Shown: positions 1-10,799 of the stretch, piece after piece
How positions within the stretch are numbered: the stretch's first letter is position 1
How the letters are laid out: each line of letters begins with the position of its first letter
Origin: Metridium senile
Taxonomy: Eukaryota > Cnidaria > Anthozoa > Actiniaria > Metridiidae
Reading direction: 5' to 3'
Length of the DNA stretch: 64,000 nt
Assembly (NCBI GenBank): GCA_949775045.1
Contig: OX459101.1
Coordinates: 6,978,394-7,042,393, forward strand
The notes under the pieces: model-generated
The model's input: only the letters and a program-made list of their open reading frames with translations
The model's database searches: none
What the model was told of the DNA's origin: nothing
Program-made: the position numbers and the translations under genes

Positions 1-394
1 CCTCAGAGGAGGTTGCCATCAATCAATGCTAATGCACAAATGAAACAACTTAATCAAATCGGATTTAAAAAAATGTAGCAATAATTATCCACCCCATAGT
101 CTTAAATAATTGTTATTATGACTAGGACTACTATTATTATTGTTATGCTCATTTACTGTGTGAAATGTTTTTAAAAGGTGAAGGTTTAAGCCCAGCATGG
201 GTCAGGAAGTTCTTTTTAATTTATGTGTTTTAACATTCAAAGACATATTTATACATCATATGGTATTCATTTACTGTCATTATTCCTACTTACAGATGAC
301 AATATTTGATATACATTTGTATAATTCAATTTTTTTCATTGTCAGCAAGGTTTTCTACTTTTATTTATTATTTCTCCCGAGTCGTGTTTTGGCT

Positions 395-785
395 GGTCCT
401 TTTTATAATAACAGACTTTATTTGCTTGCCCCAATGTTTTCCCAATACAATCCTCTTTGGAGATAGACTTTATTTACTTGCCTCAATGTTTTCCCAATAC
501 AATCCTCTTTGGAGATAGTCCTTTTTATAATAACAGACTTTATTTGCTTGCCCCAATGTTTTCCCAATACAATCCTCTTTGGAGATAGACTTTATTTACT
601 TGCCTCAATGTTTTCCCAATACAATCCTCTTGGGAGATAGACCTTATTTACTTGCCTCAATGTTTTCCCAACACAGTCCTCTTGGGAGATAGACCTTATT
701 TACTTGCCTCAATGTTTTCCCAATACAATCCTCTTTGGAGATAGACCTTAATTACATGCCTCAATGTTTTCCCAATACAATTATC
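395..785. repeat. Minisatellite, about 52-bp unit
   Basis: About seven head-to-tail copies of a unit containing TTGCCTCAATGTTTTCCC and ending in GGGAGATA. The first copies are grouped in a higher-order pattern: a segment with TCCTTTTTATAATAACAG recurs before every second unit. Diverged copies of the same unit occur again near 28.12-28.37 kb, so the family is dispersed. No coding function is suggested. Confidence 0.85.
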
Positions 786-1044
786 TTAATACAGTGTTGT
801 TGGAAAATATTTTTCTGTGATTGAAATGTTTTGGTAGAGAAGACACCTTAGATAAAAAAACTATTCCTTAAAAAATTGTATTGGGAAATCACTGAGAATA
901 AATAAGGTCTATTAAAAAGATAGTTAATACAATGAAATTTGTAAAAACTGTTGACTTAACTTTATTGACGTTTCAAAAGGAAAAGGACCACCTTGAACAA
1001 ACAAGATTGTATTGTGAATCATTGACACAATGAAGTTATTCTGT

Positions 1045-1535
1045 GCGGTGTGTGTTGTTGTTTGTTTGCCTGTCTGTTTTTGTTTGTTTGTGTGTTTATT
1101 TGCTTGTTTGTTTGTATATATGTTTGCTTGTTTGTTTGTTTTTATATTTGTTTGTTTGTTTATTTATTTGTTTATTTATTTGTTTGCTTGTTTGTTTGTT
1201 TATTTGTTTGCTTGTTTGTTTGCTTGTTTTTTTGTTTGTTTGTTTATTTGTTTGCTTGTTTGTTTGTTTGTTTATTTATCTATTTATTTGTTTATTTATT
1301 TGTTTGCTTGTTTGTTTGTTTTTATGTTACTTTGTTTGTTTGCCGGTTTGTTTGTTTGTTTGTTTGTTTGTTTGTTTGTTTGTTTGTTTGTTTGTTTGTT
1401 TGTTTATTTATTTGTTTGCTTGTTTGTTTGTTTGTTTATTTGTCTATTTATTTGTTTATTTATTTGTTTGTTTGTTTGTTTGTTTTTATGTTACTTTGTT
1501 TATTTGTTTGTTTATTTGTTTGCTTGTTGTTTTTT
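1045..1535. repeat. (TTTG)n/(TTTA)n microsatellite
   Basis: An imperfect TTTG/TTTA/CTTG tetranucleotide run on the + strand, lying in the intron upstream of the penultimate HADH exon. It opens long low-complexity reading frames (Cys/Leu/Phe/Val) in all three forward frames, which are artefacts of the repeat. Confidence 0.9.
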
Positions 1536-1661
1536 CGATCTTTCCCTTTAACACTTTCATTTCCCAGTGCTTTTGTTTTGTTAAATTTTATTTTCCATAC
1601 AGTAAGGAAAGCTGTAGATATAAACTGGATGTTAACGTTGATGTGTTATTCTGTTTTTTAG

Positions 1662-2257
1662 GTTATCCCATGGGACCATTTGAGCTTGCTGATTACGTTG
1701 GAATTGACACAACCTTGTTTATCTTGAAAGGTATGATGGTTATGATGGTGCTGATAATGATGTTTATGGTGATAATGATGATGGTTATGATGGTGCTGAT
1801 AATGATTATGGTGATGATGATGATGGTTATGATGGTGCTGATAATGATGTTTATGGTGATAATGATGATGGTTATGATGGTGCTGACAATGATGTTTATG
1901 GTGATGATGATGATGGTTATGATGATGATGATGATGATAATAATGATGGTGATGATTGTGATGAAGATGATGATGATAGTGCTGCTGCTGTTGATGATGA
2001 TAATAATGATGGTGATGATAATGGTAATAATGAAGATGACCATAATGATGGTGATGATAGTGATGATGAAGATGATGATGATGTTGAAAGTAAGGATAAT
2101 GATGATAGCAATACTAATGTTCTCGATAGGTTGGGAGGAGAAGTACCCTGATGTGCAAATCTTCAAAGCACCTGAGATCTTGAAGGATCTCGTAGCAAGG
2201 CACAAACTGGGAAGGAAGACTGGTGAAGGATTCTATAACTATGAAAATGTTGATTAG
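1662..2257 (+). CDS. HADH: 3-hydroxyacyl-CoA dehydrogenase, last two exons (partial)
   Basis: This is the 3' end of the gene for the mitochondrial matrix enzyme that oxidises L-3-hydroxyacyl-CoA to 3-ketoacyl-CoA with NAD+ in beta-oxidation. Two exons can be read: 1662-1730, after a TTTTTTAG acceptor and ending before GTATGA, and 2130-2257, ending in TAG. They join in phase 1. The first encodes the family motif YPMGPFELADYVGID, and the second encodes WEEKYPDVQ then KLGRKTGEGFYNYE, which matches the C-terminal helical dimerisation domain and the conserved KTGEGFY end. The catalytic and NAD-binding domains lie in exons upstream of the window; I found none between 1 and 1661. The intron between the two exons (1731-2129) is mostly a GATGAT-type microsatellite. 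Assignment to HADH rather than a bacterial-type homologue rests on motif recall. Confidence 0.88.
1735..2105. repeat. (GATGRT)n microsatellite inside the last HADH intron
   Basis: GATGATGGTTATGATGGTGC-type degenerate trinucleotide repeats fill almost the whole intron. The same ATG/GAT-rich composition recurs at 14.26-14.30 kb and, as TCATCA, at 38.59-38.71 kb. Confidence 0.85.
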
Positions 2258-2427
2258 ACATCATATAGCTGTGTCAAAAATGGTTGAAAATCAAATAGTA
2301 CATTCACGGTTAAACCTGAAGTAAATTTGAATTTCAGTATCTACCCAACAAAAACAGAAAGCATTATGGATATGTGAAAGTAGAGAATAGGTTACATTAT
2401 TCTTATGCATACTCAAAAAAACATATG

Positions 2428-2900
2428 TCTGACTGTCTGTCTGTCTTTCTGCCTGCTTGCCTGCCTACTTGTCTGTTTGTCTGTCCGTCCGTCTGCCTGT
2501 CTTTTTGTCTGCCTACCTGCCTGCCTGTTTTTCTGTCTGCCTGTCCGTCTGTCCGTCTACCTGTCCGTCTACCTGTCCGTCTGCCTATCTGCCTGCCTGT
2601 CTTTTTGTATGCCCATCTACCTGCCTATCTTCCTGCCTATCTGCCTATCTGTCTGCCTGTCTGCCTGTCTGCCTGTCTGCCTGTCTGCCTGTCTGCCTGT
2701 CTGCCTGTCTGCCTGTCTGCCTGTCTGCCTGTCTGCCTGTCTGCCTGTCTGCCTGTCTGCCTGTCTGCCTGTCTGCCTGTCTGCCTGTCTGCCTGTCTGC
2801 CTGTCTGCCTGTCTGCCTGTCTGCCTGTCTGCCTTTATGTCTGCCTGTCTGCCTGTCTGCCTTTATGTCTGCCTGTCTGCCTATCTATCTATCTGTCTCT
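2428..2900. repeat. (CTGCCTGT)n microsatellite
   Basis: Octamer CTGCCTGT repeated in tandem; the core around 2640-2830 is nearly perfect. The flanks carry related CTGTCTGT/CTACCTGC variants. Because 8 is not a multiple of 3, all three forward frames stay open and give Cys/Leu/Pro/Ser low-complexity ORFs, which I do not accept as genes. Confidence 0.92.
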
Positions 2901-3204
2901 ATAACGATTTCTTATAACCTATTCTAACATCTAATGAATTAGTATTCTTAGTATTACGAATTAGTATTATTAGTATTCTTAGTATTATGAATTAGTATTA
3001 TAAGTATTATAAATTAGTATTATGATTATTATGTGGTATTTTTAACTAAAAACATCGCACCATTCAGTATTCCCAATTCAACCTATTTGGAAATAGCTAT
3101 ACAGGTTTTCAATAATGATCTATTGTATTATGTTCGAACTGCAGTGCTGTCATTGCCACGTACTTAATCTGTAGAATAGAATATGGAATCCATCATTTGA
3201 CTTT

Positions 3205-4195
3205 TTGTCTGTCTGTCTGTCTGTCTGACATTCATTTATCAGTTTGTTCATTCATCCATTCCTTCATTCATAATTTATTCATCCATCCATTCGGAATTCA
3301 TTCATCCATCAGTTCTCTCATTCATCCATTCATCCAATCATTCATTTATCATTCATCCATTCATCCATCCATTCATTCATCCATTCATCCATCAGTTCAT
3401 TTATCCATCCATCCATCCATCCATTCATTCATCCATCAGTTAATTTATCGATCCATCCATCCATCCATTCATTCATTCATTCATCAGTTCATTTATCGAT
3501 CCATCGATCCATCCATTCATCCATCACTTCATTTATCCATCCATCCATCCATTCATTCATTCATCCATCAGTTCATTTATCCATCCATCCATCCATCCAT
3601 TCATTCATTCATTCATCAGTTCATTTATCGATCCATCCATCCATCCATTCATTCATTCATTCATCAGTTCATTTATCGATCCATCTATCCATCCATTCAT
3701 CCATCAGTTCATTTATCCATCCATCCATCCATCCATTCATTCATACATCAGTTCATTTATCCATCCATCCATCCATCCATCCATCCATCCATTCATTCAT
3801 TCATCCATCAGTTCATTTATCCATCCATCCATCCATCCATTCATTCATTCATTCATCAGTTCATTTATCCATCCATCCATTCATCCATTCATCCATCAGT
3901 TCATTCATTCATGTATTCATTCGTTTATTTTATCATCCATCCATTCCTTCATGCATTCATTAATCCAACCTTCAGCTCATTCATTCATGCATTCATCCAT
4001 CCATCCATCCATCAGTTCATTCATTCATGCATTCATCCATCCATCCATCAGCTCATTCATTCATTCGTTCATTTATTCATTCGTTCATTTTATCATCCAT
4101 CCATCCATTCATTCATTCATTCATTCATCCATCCATCAGTTCATTCATTCATGCCTCCCTTCCTTCATTCATTCACCAGTTCGTTCATTCATTTA
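3205..4195. repeat. (ATCC)n/(ATTC)n tetranucleotide array with 60-120 bp higher-order units
   Basis: Runs of CCAT and TCAT tetramers are punctuated by CAGTTCATTTAT about every 60-120 bp, so a higher-order repeat is superimposed on the tetramer. A 339-residue His/Pro/Ser/Ile reading frame runs through it, but it follows the repeat phase and shows no domain. Confidence 0.9.
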
Positions 4196-4703
4196 CGATA
4201 CATTTATTCTCCATAAATACCACGAGAAAAGCTTGGGATAGACCTAATCGGCTAACGCGATGCCATGTACCTTTCTACCCAATTCAAATCGGAATAAGAT
4301 TCTTTGTCTTATGTATTTCAATGTCACGTGGAAAATATTTGGGACAAAAGTTTTTATTCCCAAAGGTCTTGAATTTTTTACCCAAATAGTCAGAATAATC
4401 CATTCCTCGCCCGGGTAGTCGATTAGCGGAAATTCTAGCTGTTTACAAGAAGAACATTTTCATCCAAAACGACCGCCAGCTTTGTAATGTTAACCGCCAA
4501 AAGCTTTGAGTAACCCTTCAGGGCAATTTACCGTTGACATATAAACTCTTTAACTACAAAAATCCGACTTTCAATGTGAACATTTAATACCAAGCTCTTG
4601 TGCGGTTCCGGGCATATTTACTGAAGTCACGGTATGGTTTCACTGCAAAACAGTCATCATCTCAACGCGAAAACACCAAGAAAGCGAACTGAAGATTGAT
4701 CTA

Positions 4704-4866
4704 CAGTGTTACCTCTATTAAGCGGTCACCCTCTATTAGGCGGCCACAATAAAAAGTCCCAAATCTATTCCTATACCTATTCTATACCTCTATATTCAGC
4801 GGCCAACCTCTATTAAGCGGCCACTTTGGAAAGTCCCGAGGTGACCGCTTAATAGAGGTACCACTG
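4704..4866. mobile_element. MITE with CAGTG termini and TA target duplication (copy 1)
   Basis: The element is 163 bp, flanked by TA on both sides. Its ends are inverted repeats: CAGTGTTACCTCTATTAAGC on the left and its near complement ending CACTG on the right. CAGTG termini with a TA duplication are typical of Tc1/mariner-superfamily non-autonomous elements. Internal direct repeats of TCTATTAAGCGGCCA are visible. A second copy lies at 15940-16120. Confidence 0.85.
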
Positions 4867-5116
4867 TATAAAGATTCGCTGGGAATGAGGAGAGAGGGAA
4901 TATGTCTATCCCCATTCTTTCTCGGCCAATACTTTAATCGATCAATGTCGAACTGGTTTCCTCGGAGTTTTGCCTAGAGGAAGAGATAGTTATCAAAAAA
5001 GTTAAATGTCAAATTTGATAAATGTTTCAAAGATGAAAAGGAGTTATGACTTGACATCTCAAAAGGACAACCTCGTCCCCATTGACCAGAATCCCACCGA
5101 AAAGCGAAGGGAAACA

Positions 5117-6034
5117 CTAAATATCTCAACAATAACCTCCATGTTCTTATCGAAAATAATGATTGTAAGCAACAATGAATATCTCAACAATATCCTCCAT
5201 GTTCTTGACGAGAATACTGAGTCAGTAAGCAACACTAAGTAGGACACTAAATATCTCAACAATAATCTCTATATTCTTGACGAGAATAATGATTGTAAGC
5301 AGCACTAAATATCTGAACAATAACCTCCATGTTCTTGAGGAGAATGATTGTAAGCAACACTAAATATCACAACAATAACCTCCATGTTCTTGACTAAAAT
5401 AATGATCGTAAGCAACACTAAATATCTCAACAATACCTTCATGTTCTTGAGGAGAATAATGATTGTAAGCAACACTAAATATCTCAACAATTACCTCCAT
5501 GTTCTTGATGGGAATAATGATTGTACGCAACACACAATATCTCAACAATAACCTCCATGTTCTTGACTAGAATAATGATTGTAAGCAACACTAAATATCA
5601 CAACAATAACCTCCATGTTCTTCACAAGAATAATGATTGTAAGCAACACTAAATATCTCAAAAATAACCTCCATGTGTTCTTGACGAGAATAATGATTGT
5701 AAGCAACACTAAATATCACAACAATAACCTCCATATTCTTGGTGAAAATAATGATTGTAAGCAACACTAAATATCACAACAATAACCTCCATGTTCTTGG
5801 TGAAAATAATGATTGTAAGCAACACTAAATATCACAACAATAACCTCCATGTTCTTGACTAAAATAATGATCGTAAGCAACACTAAATATCACAACAATA
5901 ACCTCCATGTTCTTGAGGAGAATGATTGTAAGCAACACTAAATATCACAACAATTATAACCTCCATATGTTCTTGACGAGAATACTGATTGTAAGCAACA
6001 CTTATATAAATATCTCAACAATAATTGTAATATT
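5117..6034. repeat. 58-bp minisatellite, array 1
   Basis: About 16 units of roughly 58 bp containing CTCAACAATAACCTCCATG, then TTCTTGACGAGAATAATGAT and GTAAGCAACACTAAATAT. Several units have small insertions or deletions (for example an extra TG before TTCTTG near 5675), so this array is older or less homogenised than array 2 at 22.86-24.22 kb, which is the same repeat in reverse orientation. Confidence 0.93.
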
Positions 6035-6125
6035 CGTTTTCAAAAGTATGATCATAAAACCTTTTTGTTTTAGTACAGATCTTTTTTTACCAAGTTTTTT
6101 TGATCAACATGCAGTACACTTATAT

Positions 6126-6595
6126 ACAAAAGTTTCAAAGTTTTGATCAATGCTCAATTGTTATCGGCTTAATATTATTCATAACCGACACGGGTGAAAA
6201 ACGCACTGCGCATGTTCGGAAGACGGTCGTGTTTACAGAAAAACCATTGGAGATTTACCGTCGTTTGGTAAATCTTTAAAAAGTCGAGGCCGTTCGTGGA
6301 AAGTTAGTGCTTATTTTTTCTTAACACATTACATTAGTTGTTTTCTTTCCTGGACAATTAATAATACAAGAGAAATTAGCATAATACATAACACGAAACC
6401 CTTTGTAAAATCTTCTGTCAGTTAGTCTTTTGTTCAAAGAAAAACCCGAACATGCGCAGTGCGTTTTTCACCCGTCTCAGAAACATAAGGTTTCCATTTT
6501 CTTTTAATACATCGACATGTACTCGGACTGCTTCGGATATTCTTCGTAAAAACATCGGGTTTTATTCGGAGCCTCGTCTTTCGTAATACAAAAGT
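6126..6595. repeat. Degenerate tandem duplicate of the 3' end of opsin-like gene 1, split by a foldback element
   Basis: The segments 6126-6186 and about 6505-6590 resemble 6589-6650 and 6684-6765, which hold the stop codon region and the last coding part of the opsin-like gene. The shared stretches include ATTGTTATCGGC, ATTATTCATAACC and ACATCGACATGTACTCGGA. The duplicate has lost the reading frame. A 292-bp foldback element (6187-6478) sits between its two halves. Confidence 0.7.
6187..6478. mobile_element. Foldback/MITE-like element
   Basis: Terminal inverted repeats of about 33 bp, GACACGGGTGAAAAACGCAC at the left and its complement GTTTTTCACCCGTCTC at the right. The GC-richer motif GCACTGCGCATGTTCGG occurs in both arms. 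No ORF inside. A clear target-site duplication was not resolved. Confidence 0.75.
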
Positions 6596-6596
6596 T

Positions 6597-8612
6597 TCAA
6601 AGGTTTTGATGTTCAATTGTTATCGGCCTAATATTATTCATAACCACTAAACTTGGCCTTCTCCAAAATGACTCAGTATTTTTTTTTACATCGACATGTA
6701 CTCGGATTGATTCGGATGTCCTTCGTAGAAACATCGGGTTTCCATCGGGAACCTCGTCGTTAATTTGCTCGCGTCCGTCCCGCGTTAATGAAGGTGTTCG
6801 GCTTATTGTGCTGTTATCCTGGCCAGTTTTATCATTATCACAAGTACATGTCTTTTGTTTACTCTTTTGTTTACTAGAACTAGAACTATTAACTTTAAAG
6901 GTAACGAGAGCGGGAGTTTTTTTCCGCAAATTGTGTTCATTCAAATGACATTTACATCGACAGAAAATGTCGGATTTTGTCGGCTCTTCTCGGATATCGA
7001 CGCAGTTGGTCGCAAAAGTGTGCCTTGTGTGTAACGAGGCTCTTCGGTATTGTCGCTCTTTGTTTATGCAATTACCATTCATTTCAGCCAAGCTTCCTGT
7101 TCGATGCTCCATCAGTGAGGTTTGCCGTTTGGAATTGGGCCAGTTTGACCCGCTTGTGGATTTCTCCTGAAAATCTTTCTCCTTGTTCGTTTGTCTTCCC
7201 TGTCTTTTATCTGTCAGTGAGGACTTGGTGCCTTTAGCGTTAGAAAACTTACAGTGTTTTTCATGAGGGACTGAGCAACTACCGCATAGAACATGCATCG
7301 CTCCCTTTTGGCATGTTTTGAGACAATTCGAGCAATATGTTTTCGACTTGAAGAAATTCTGAGCTGCGTACTCCATATCTCGAAGTTCATCAGAGTTAGA
7401 GCTTTCTCTGTTGTCATCACGTTTAAACGAAATCCCATGTTCGATTAGAAAGTGTTCTTGATCCGCGCTGCCCGGTTTTGGCGTCTCCGCTTCGACTGAG
7501 GATCCCCTCTCGATCGTTCTCAATAGCGACGCGCCTAGGCTTTTCGATGACGGGCAACCGCTAGCTCGCGATGTCAGATAGCCACTAGAATCCACTGGAA
7601 ATCCTGATAGAACTCTACTCTTTACACCCCAGTTCGTTCTGTTTGCGACACGATCGCAGTTGAGCATTTCGAAAAAGGCCGTGCGAAATCGTAGGTTCAG
7701 CGCCGCGTAAATGAATGGATTATAGATGACACCAGACTTGGCGAGTAACAATGTAATTTCTAGCGTTAAAACTGTTATACTAGAACCAAAGGCCACACAC
7801 AGGGAGACGATAACATACGGTGACCAACAGACTAAAAACACGAATATCACGACTATTATCATTCTCGCAGTTCTCCAATGTGGGATTCTCTGGATCGCAA
7901 ATTTCCATTTGCCAGTTCGGCATTTCGGGCGCATGCGTATTGCGTATCTTCCTTTGCGGCGAACTGAGGTGAAAATCGACCCGTAACAAAATATCATGAC
8001 GGCAAATGGAACAGCGAAGAGGAAAGCTCCCAGAATGACGGCGTTGAGCAGACTCTTAAATGACTTGTCGGTATAGTTGATGTAACAACCTGTGTAAAAA
8101 GCCTCTTCATGGAACGATTCCCACTGTAGAAAAACTGGCACCATAAACACTATAGTATAGATGTAGGATACCAAAATACACAGAACTGCTCTTTGGATTG
8201 TTATTTTTATCCCGATAGAAGGTTTGGTAATAACCCAGTACCGATCCAAGGAAATTATAGCTAATGTATTAAGCGAAACAGAGCAGAAAAAATGATAGAT
8301 TAAGCCATAAAATCGACAGGCTATTAATCCTAAGACCCACTTGTGTCGAATTGAAGATGGCAATGAGAATGTTATATCCAATAAAGCCAGAATCAGATTA
8401 CAGAAAGCTAGATGGACTATAAAAGTATTCGTCGATGTTCTTAAAGATCTGTACCGGTAAAACGCTGCAATTACTAAAACATTTCCAATGATACCAAGCC
8501 CGCCAACGAGGCTGATATAAACGCTGATAGCTACCAGTTCCTTCTCCGTAAGCTTGTACGATGAATCGTTCAAAAAAGAACTTGAATTGTAGAATTTAAG
8601 CGATGAATTCAT
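6597..8612 (-). CDS. Opsin-like rhodopsin-family GPCR 1 (intronless, 671 aa)
   Basis: A seven-helix receptor in the plasma membrane, probably a retinal-binding light receptor signalling through a G protein. The short N-terminus has NxS/T glycosylation sites. Cys99 (TM3) and Cys176 (loop 2) can form the conserved disulphide, DRY is at 123-125, WSPY at 263-266, and NPFIY at 298-302. Lys292 lies six residues before NPxxY, exactly where the retinal lysine (bovine Lys296) falls. The bovine Glu113 position is Tyr102 and the Glu181 position is Glu170, the pattern expected for Glu181-counterion opsins. After TM7 comes NLR (306-308) at the tripeptide position. The C-tail is about 350 residues, far longer than usual, with a Cys/His cluster (427-454), a second one (551-560) and three RRxS motifs (Ser526, Ser633, Ser654). 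The start ATG is the first in frame. The gene is intronless, as for many anthozoan opsins; the subgroup (anthozoan-specific opsin or cnidopsin) cannot be decided here. Confidence 0.87.
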   Translation of the reverse strand: MNSSLKFYNSSSFLNDSSYKLTEKELVAISVYISLVGGLGIIGNVLVIAAFYRYRSLRTSTNTFIVHLAFCNLILALLDITFSLPSSIRHKWVLGLIACRFYGLIYHFFCSVSLNTLAIISLDRYWVITKPSIGIKITIQRAVLCILVSYIYTIVFMVPVFLQWESFHEEAFYTGCYINYTDKSFKSLLNAVILGAFLFAVPFAVMIFCYGSIFTSVRRKGRYAIRMRPKCRTGKWKFAIQRIPHWRTARMIIVVIFVFLVCWSPYVIVSLCVAFGSSITVLTLEITLLLAKSGVIYNPFIYAALNLRFRTAFFEMLNCDRVANRTNWGVKSRVLSGFPVDSSGYLTSRASGCPSSKSLGASLLRTIERGSSVEAETPKPGSADQEHFLIEHGISFKRDDNRESSNSDELRDMEYAAQNFFKSKTYCSNCLKTCQKGAMHVLCGSCSVPHEKHCKFSNAKGTKSSLTDKRQGRQTNKEKDFQEKSTSGSNWPNSKRQTSLMEHRTGSLAEMNGNCINKERQYRRASLHTRHTFATNCVDIREEPTKSDIFCRCKCHLNEHNLRKKTPALVTFKVNSSSSSKQKSKQKTCTCDNDKTGQDNSTISRTPSLTRDGREQINDEVPDGNPMFLRRTSESIRVHVDVKKNTESFWRRPSLVVMNNIRPITIEHQNL

Positions 8613-10030
8613 TGTAGCAGTTGAAGTCTCGAGGCACTAGTTGTTCCTGTAGTCCTTGAAGGTCCTTTACTTATGGCGAGGTCGATTTTTGTTGAGTTAA
8701 TCTAAAATCATTCAGCTTAAAGCCACCTGTTCATAACCTGAAATCAAAAAATCGAAAGATTTGTTTTCTTAGTCGGTTAGTATTTACCCGAGAGAATTAG
8801 TCCTAGAATAACAACTCTGTCTAATAACCCGTTATGCTCTTGTATAATTAACGAGATTTTCTATATGAACCATATTTACTCGTTTGTGCGTATCTAACAT
8901 ATTTAACGCAGCTTCCAATAATTGTTTTGATTTGAATTAGCAATACAGGCCGCTCGAAACGACCAGATTTACATCCAACAAATTACATTAGATATATTGT
9001 ACTAAGACAACAAAATTACATTTTTTCAATTCAAGAGCCAAAACAAACAATCATTTCACAACTTACTTTGGTAGAAATATCGCAAACAAATATAGAAAAC
9101 CAGCTTTTTTCTTGAGATTTAGACAAGTGGAGCCAAAACTGAAGATCAAAGTGCCGATAGCTTTTTTTCTACGATGTTAAAGACAACATCCCTTTTTACC
9201 TTAACTTAGACGTTGAACTCCTCAATTCAACTGAGTAAAAGCCGAATGTGAAGTAAGGATTTTGAACATTGGGAATACCGAGTGAAAAAGCGTTGACTAG
9301 CAGACTCAAAATGAAAAATGAGCCTTCAAAAATCTTCATCCAATCAAAGGCCCTTATGAATATAATAGCTTTCGTTCGGCCATGAACATCCGGAATTTTC
9401 AGAAATTGTCAACGGCTTTTCTTTCATCGTGTATTTATGTATATATAAACGAAGTAATATAATATTTAGTAAAAATGTATAAAAAATACTTTTTAAGAAA
9501 GGGAAAGTAGCCAATGAACTCTTGATACATTTTCTTCCGAAACATGGCGGCGAAACGAAAAGGAAAATAACAATTTTGTATGATTTGAATACAAATGAGT
9601 TTTTTGGTTTAATTGGCGTAGCTTTCGTAATTGAAGTGCAAATCTCCCTTCTTTAATTTTCAAAGTAGAAAAGGTAAACGATTGATTTTTTTGAAAAAGA
9701 TTGCAAGTATATTTTGTCCGTTTGTTTTTTATTATAAATGTAAAATGAGATGAAAGGTGAAACACTGTAAAATTGTAGGAATTGTGCCGATTGCTTAGTT
9801 GTTGCTCTTAAAATGTTTTGAATTATAACATTTTTACGTCAGATGTGAAGTCTTTGTTTTTAGTTTTTTTTTGTGTTAGTAAAATAAAAATATTGTTATT
9901 TCAGAAAATGCCTGCAAATGAACAGTCTTATTTATCGCGTATTATCATCAGAAAGAAGTATACAAATTTTGTTTTCTTTTGCCTTTTCTTTTCATTCCTT
10001 TTCTCTTAGCTTTACACTTTATATCTATTT
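8613..10030. other. Spacer upstream of opsin-like gene 1
   Basis: This is the 5' flank of the opsin-like gene on the minus strand. It is AT-rich with short ORFs only. I see no convincing gene, RNA or repeat, and I cannot identify a promoter element with confidence. Confidence 0.5.
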
Positions 10031-10038
10031 TATTCATT

Positions 10039-10300
10039 AGGTATTTTCAGTGTTTTCGAAATATAATTTTTCGGCTCAGCACTCGATCAATAATAACAAT
10101 TCTGTAAAAATATTTATTATTGTCGCAATAATTAAACGTATTTTCATGTTTTTGATATATAATTTTTCGGCTTATCAATGATAACAATTCAGTAAAAGCT
10201 AGTAAAAATATTTAATTATTGTCGCAATAAACGTATTTCGGCTTAGCATCAATAATAAATATTCAGTAAAAATATTTAATTATTGTCGCAATAAACGTGA
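10039..10300. repeat. Degenerate tandem repeat, about 60-95 bp
   Basis: Four imperfect units share ATATAATTTTTCGGCT, CAATAATAA, CAGTAAAAATATTTA and TTATTGTCGCAATAA. Unit length shortens from left to right through loss of the central part. Confidence 0.75.
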
Positions 10301-10477
10301 TACTTTCAGCTCAAAAGCTGAACAAAAAGAAGGATGTTTACTCTTTTACCAAGCGATGAATAACACCACTACTCAGTTACGACATCACGTCCATTGCTCC
10401 AAAATCACGTTTTTCAGTGTTTCATCACCTAATGCCGTTTTATTTTACTCTAAGCTCTACAAAAATAAACTTATTCG

Positions 10478-10612
10478 TCTAACGCGTGTAACTATGCTAA
10501 GCCTTCCACCCAATTCAAATCTTAGAAATAAGATGATTTGCTTTTTGTGTTACGACACGCAAATGTTTGGAACATAAGTGATTACTCCCAGAGGTTTTGA
10601 AATGGGTGGAAA
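10478..10612. mobile_element. Dispersed palindromic repeat (CCACCCAATTCAAA family)
   Basis: Left arm CCACCCAATTCAAATC is inverted at the right as GTTTTGAAATGGGTGG. Diverged relatives are visible near 4243-4390 and 19820-19905. All three have an upstream CTAACG/TTAACG motif and an interior with TGTTCCAAACATTT or a similar string. No coding capacity. Confidence 0.6.
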
Positions 10613-10619
10613 CTTGGCT

Positions 10620-10795
10620 CGGGCGACAAGTGGACAAAGTTTGTTTAATGTGTTGTTGTTCTCCTGTGCCAAGAGGGTTTGTCCTCGGGTTATCCAGGTT
10701 TCCTCCCTCCACAAAAATCAACATGTGAGAAGTGTTGTGTGCTAGAATATTTAATGTAGTGGTAGCGACTGTGAGTGTGTCGAATACTTAAACAT
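10620..10795 (+). mobile_element. SINE fragment, 5'-truncated
   Basis: Contains the core TTCTCCTGTGCC, GGTTATCCAGGTTTCCTCCC and CAACATGTGAG, also present in the longer copies at 26556-26853 and 39002-39280. The tRNA-like head is missing or unrecognisable. Confidence 0.7.
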
Positions 10796-10799
10796 TAGC

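Noticed and set aside
1030..1661. Forward reading frames of 173-404 codons rich in Cys, Leu, Phe and Val
   Set aside because: They follow the TTTG/TTTA microsatellite in all three frames and have no domain; only the short HADH parts at 1662-1730 and 2130-2257 are real.
2374..2927. Three overlapping 156-176 codon Cys/Leu/Pro frames
   Set aside because: Direct product of the CTGCCTGT octamer; open in all frames.
3197..4216. 339-codon His/Pro/Ser/Ile-rich frame
   Set aside because: Encoded by the ATCC/ATTC array; composition and period follow the repeat, with no signal peptide or domain.
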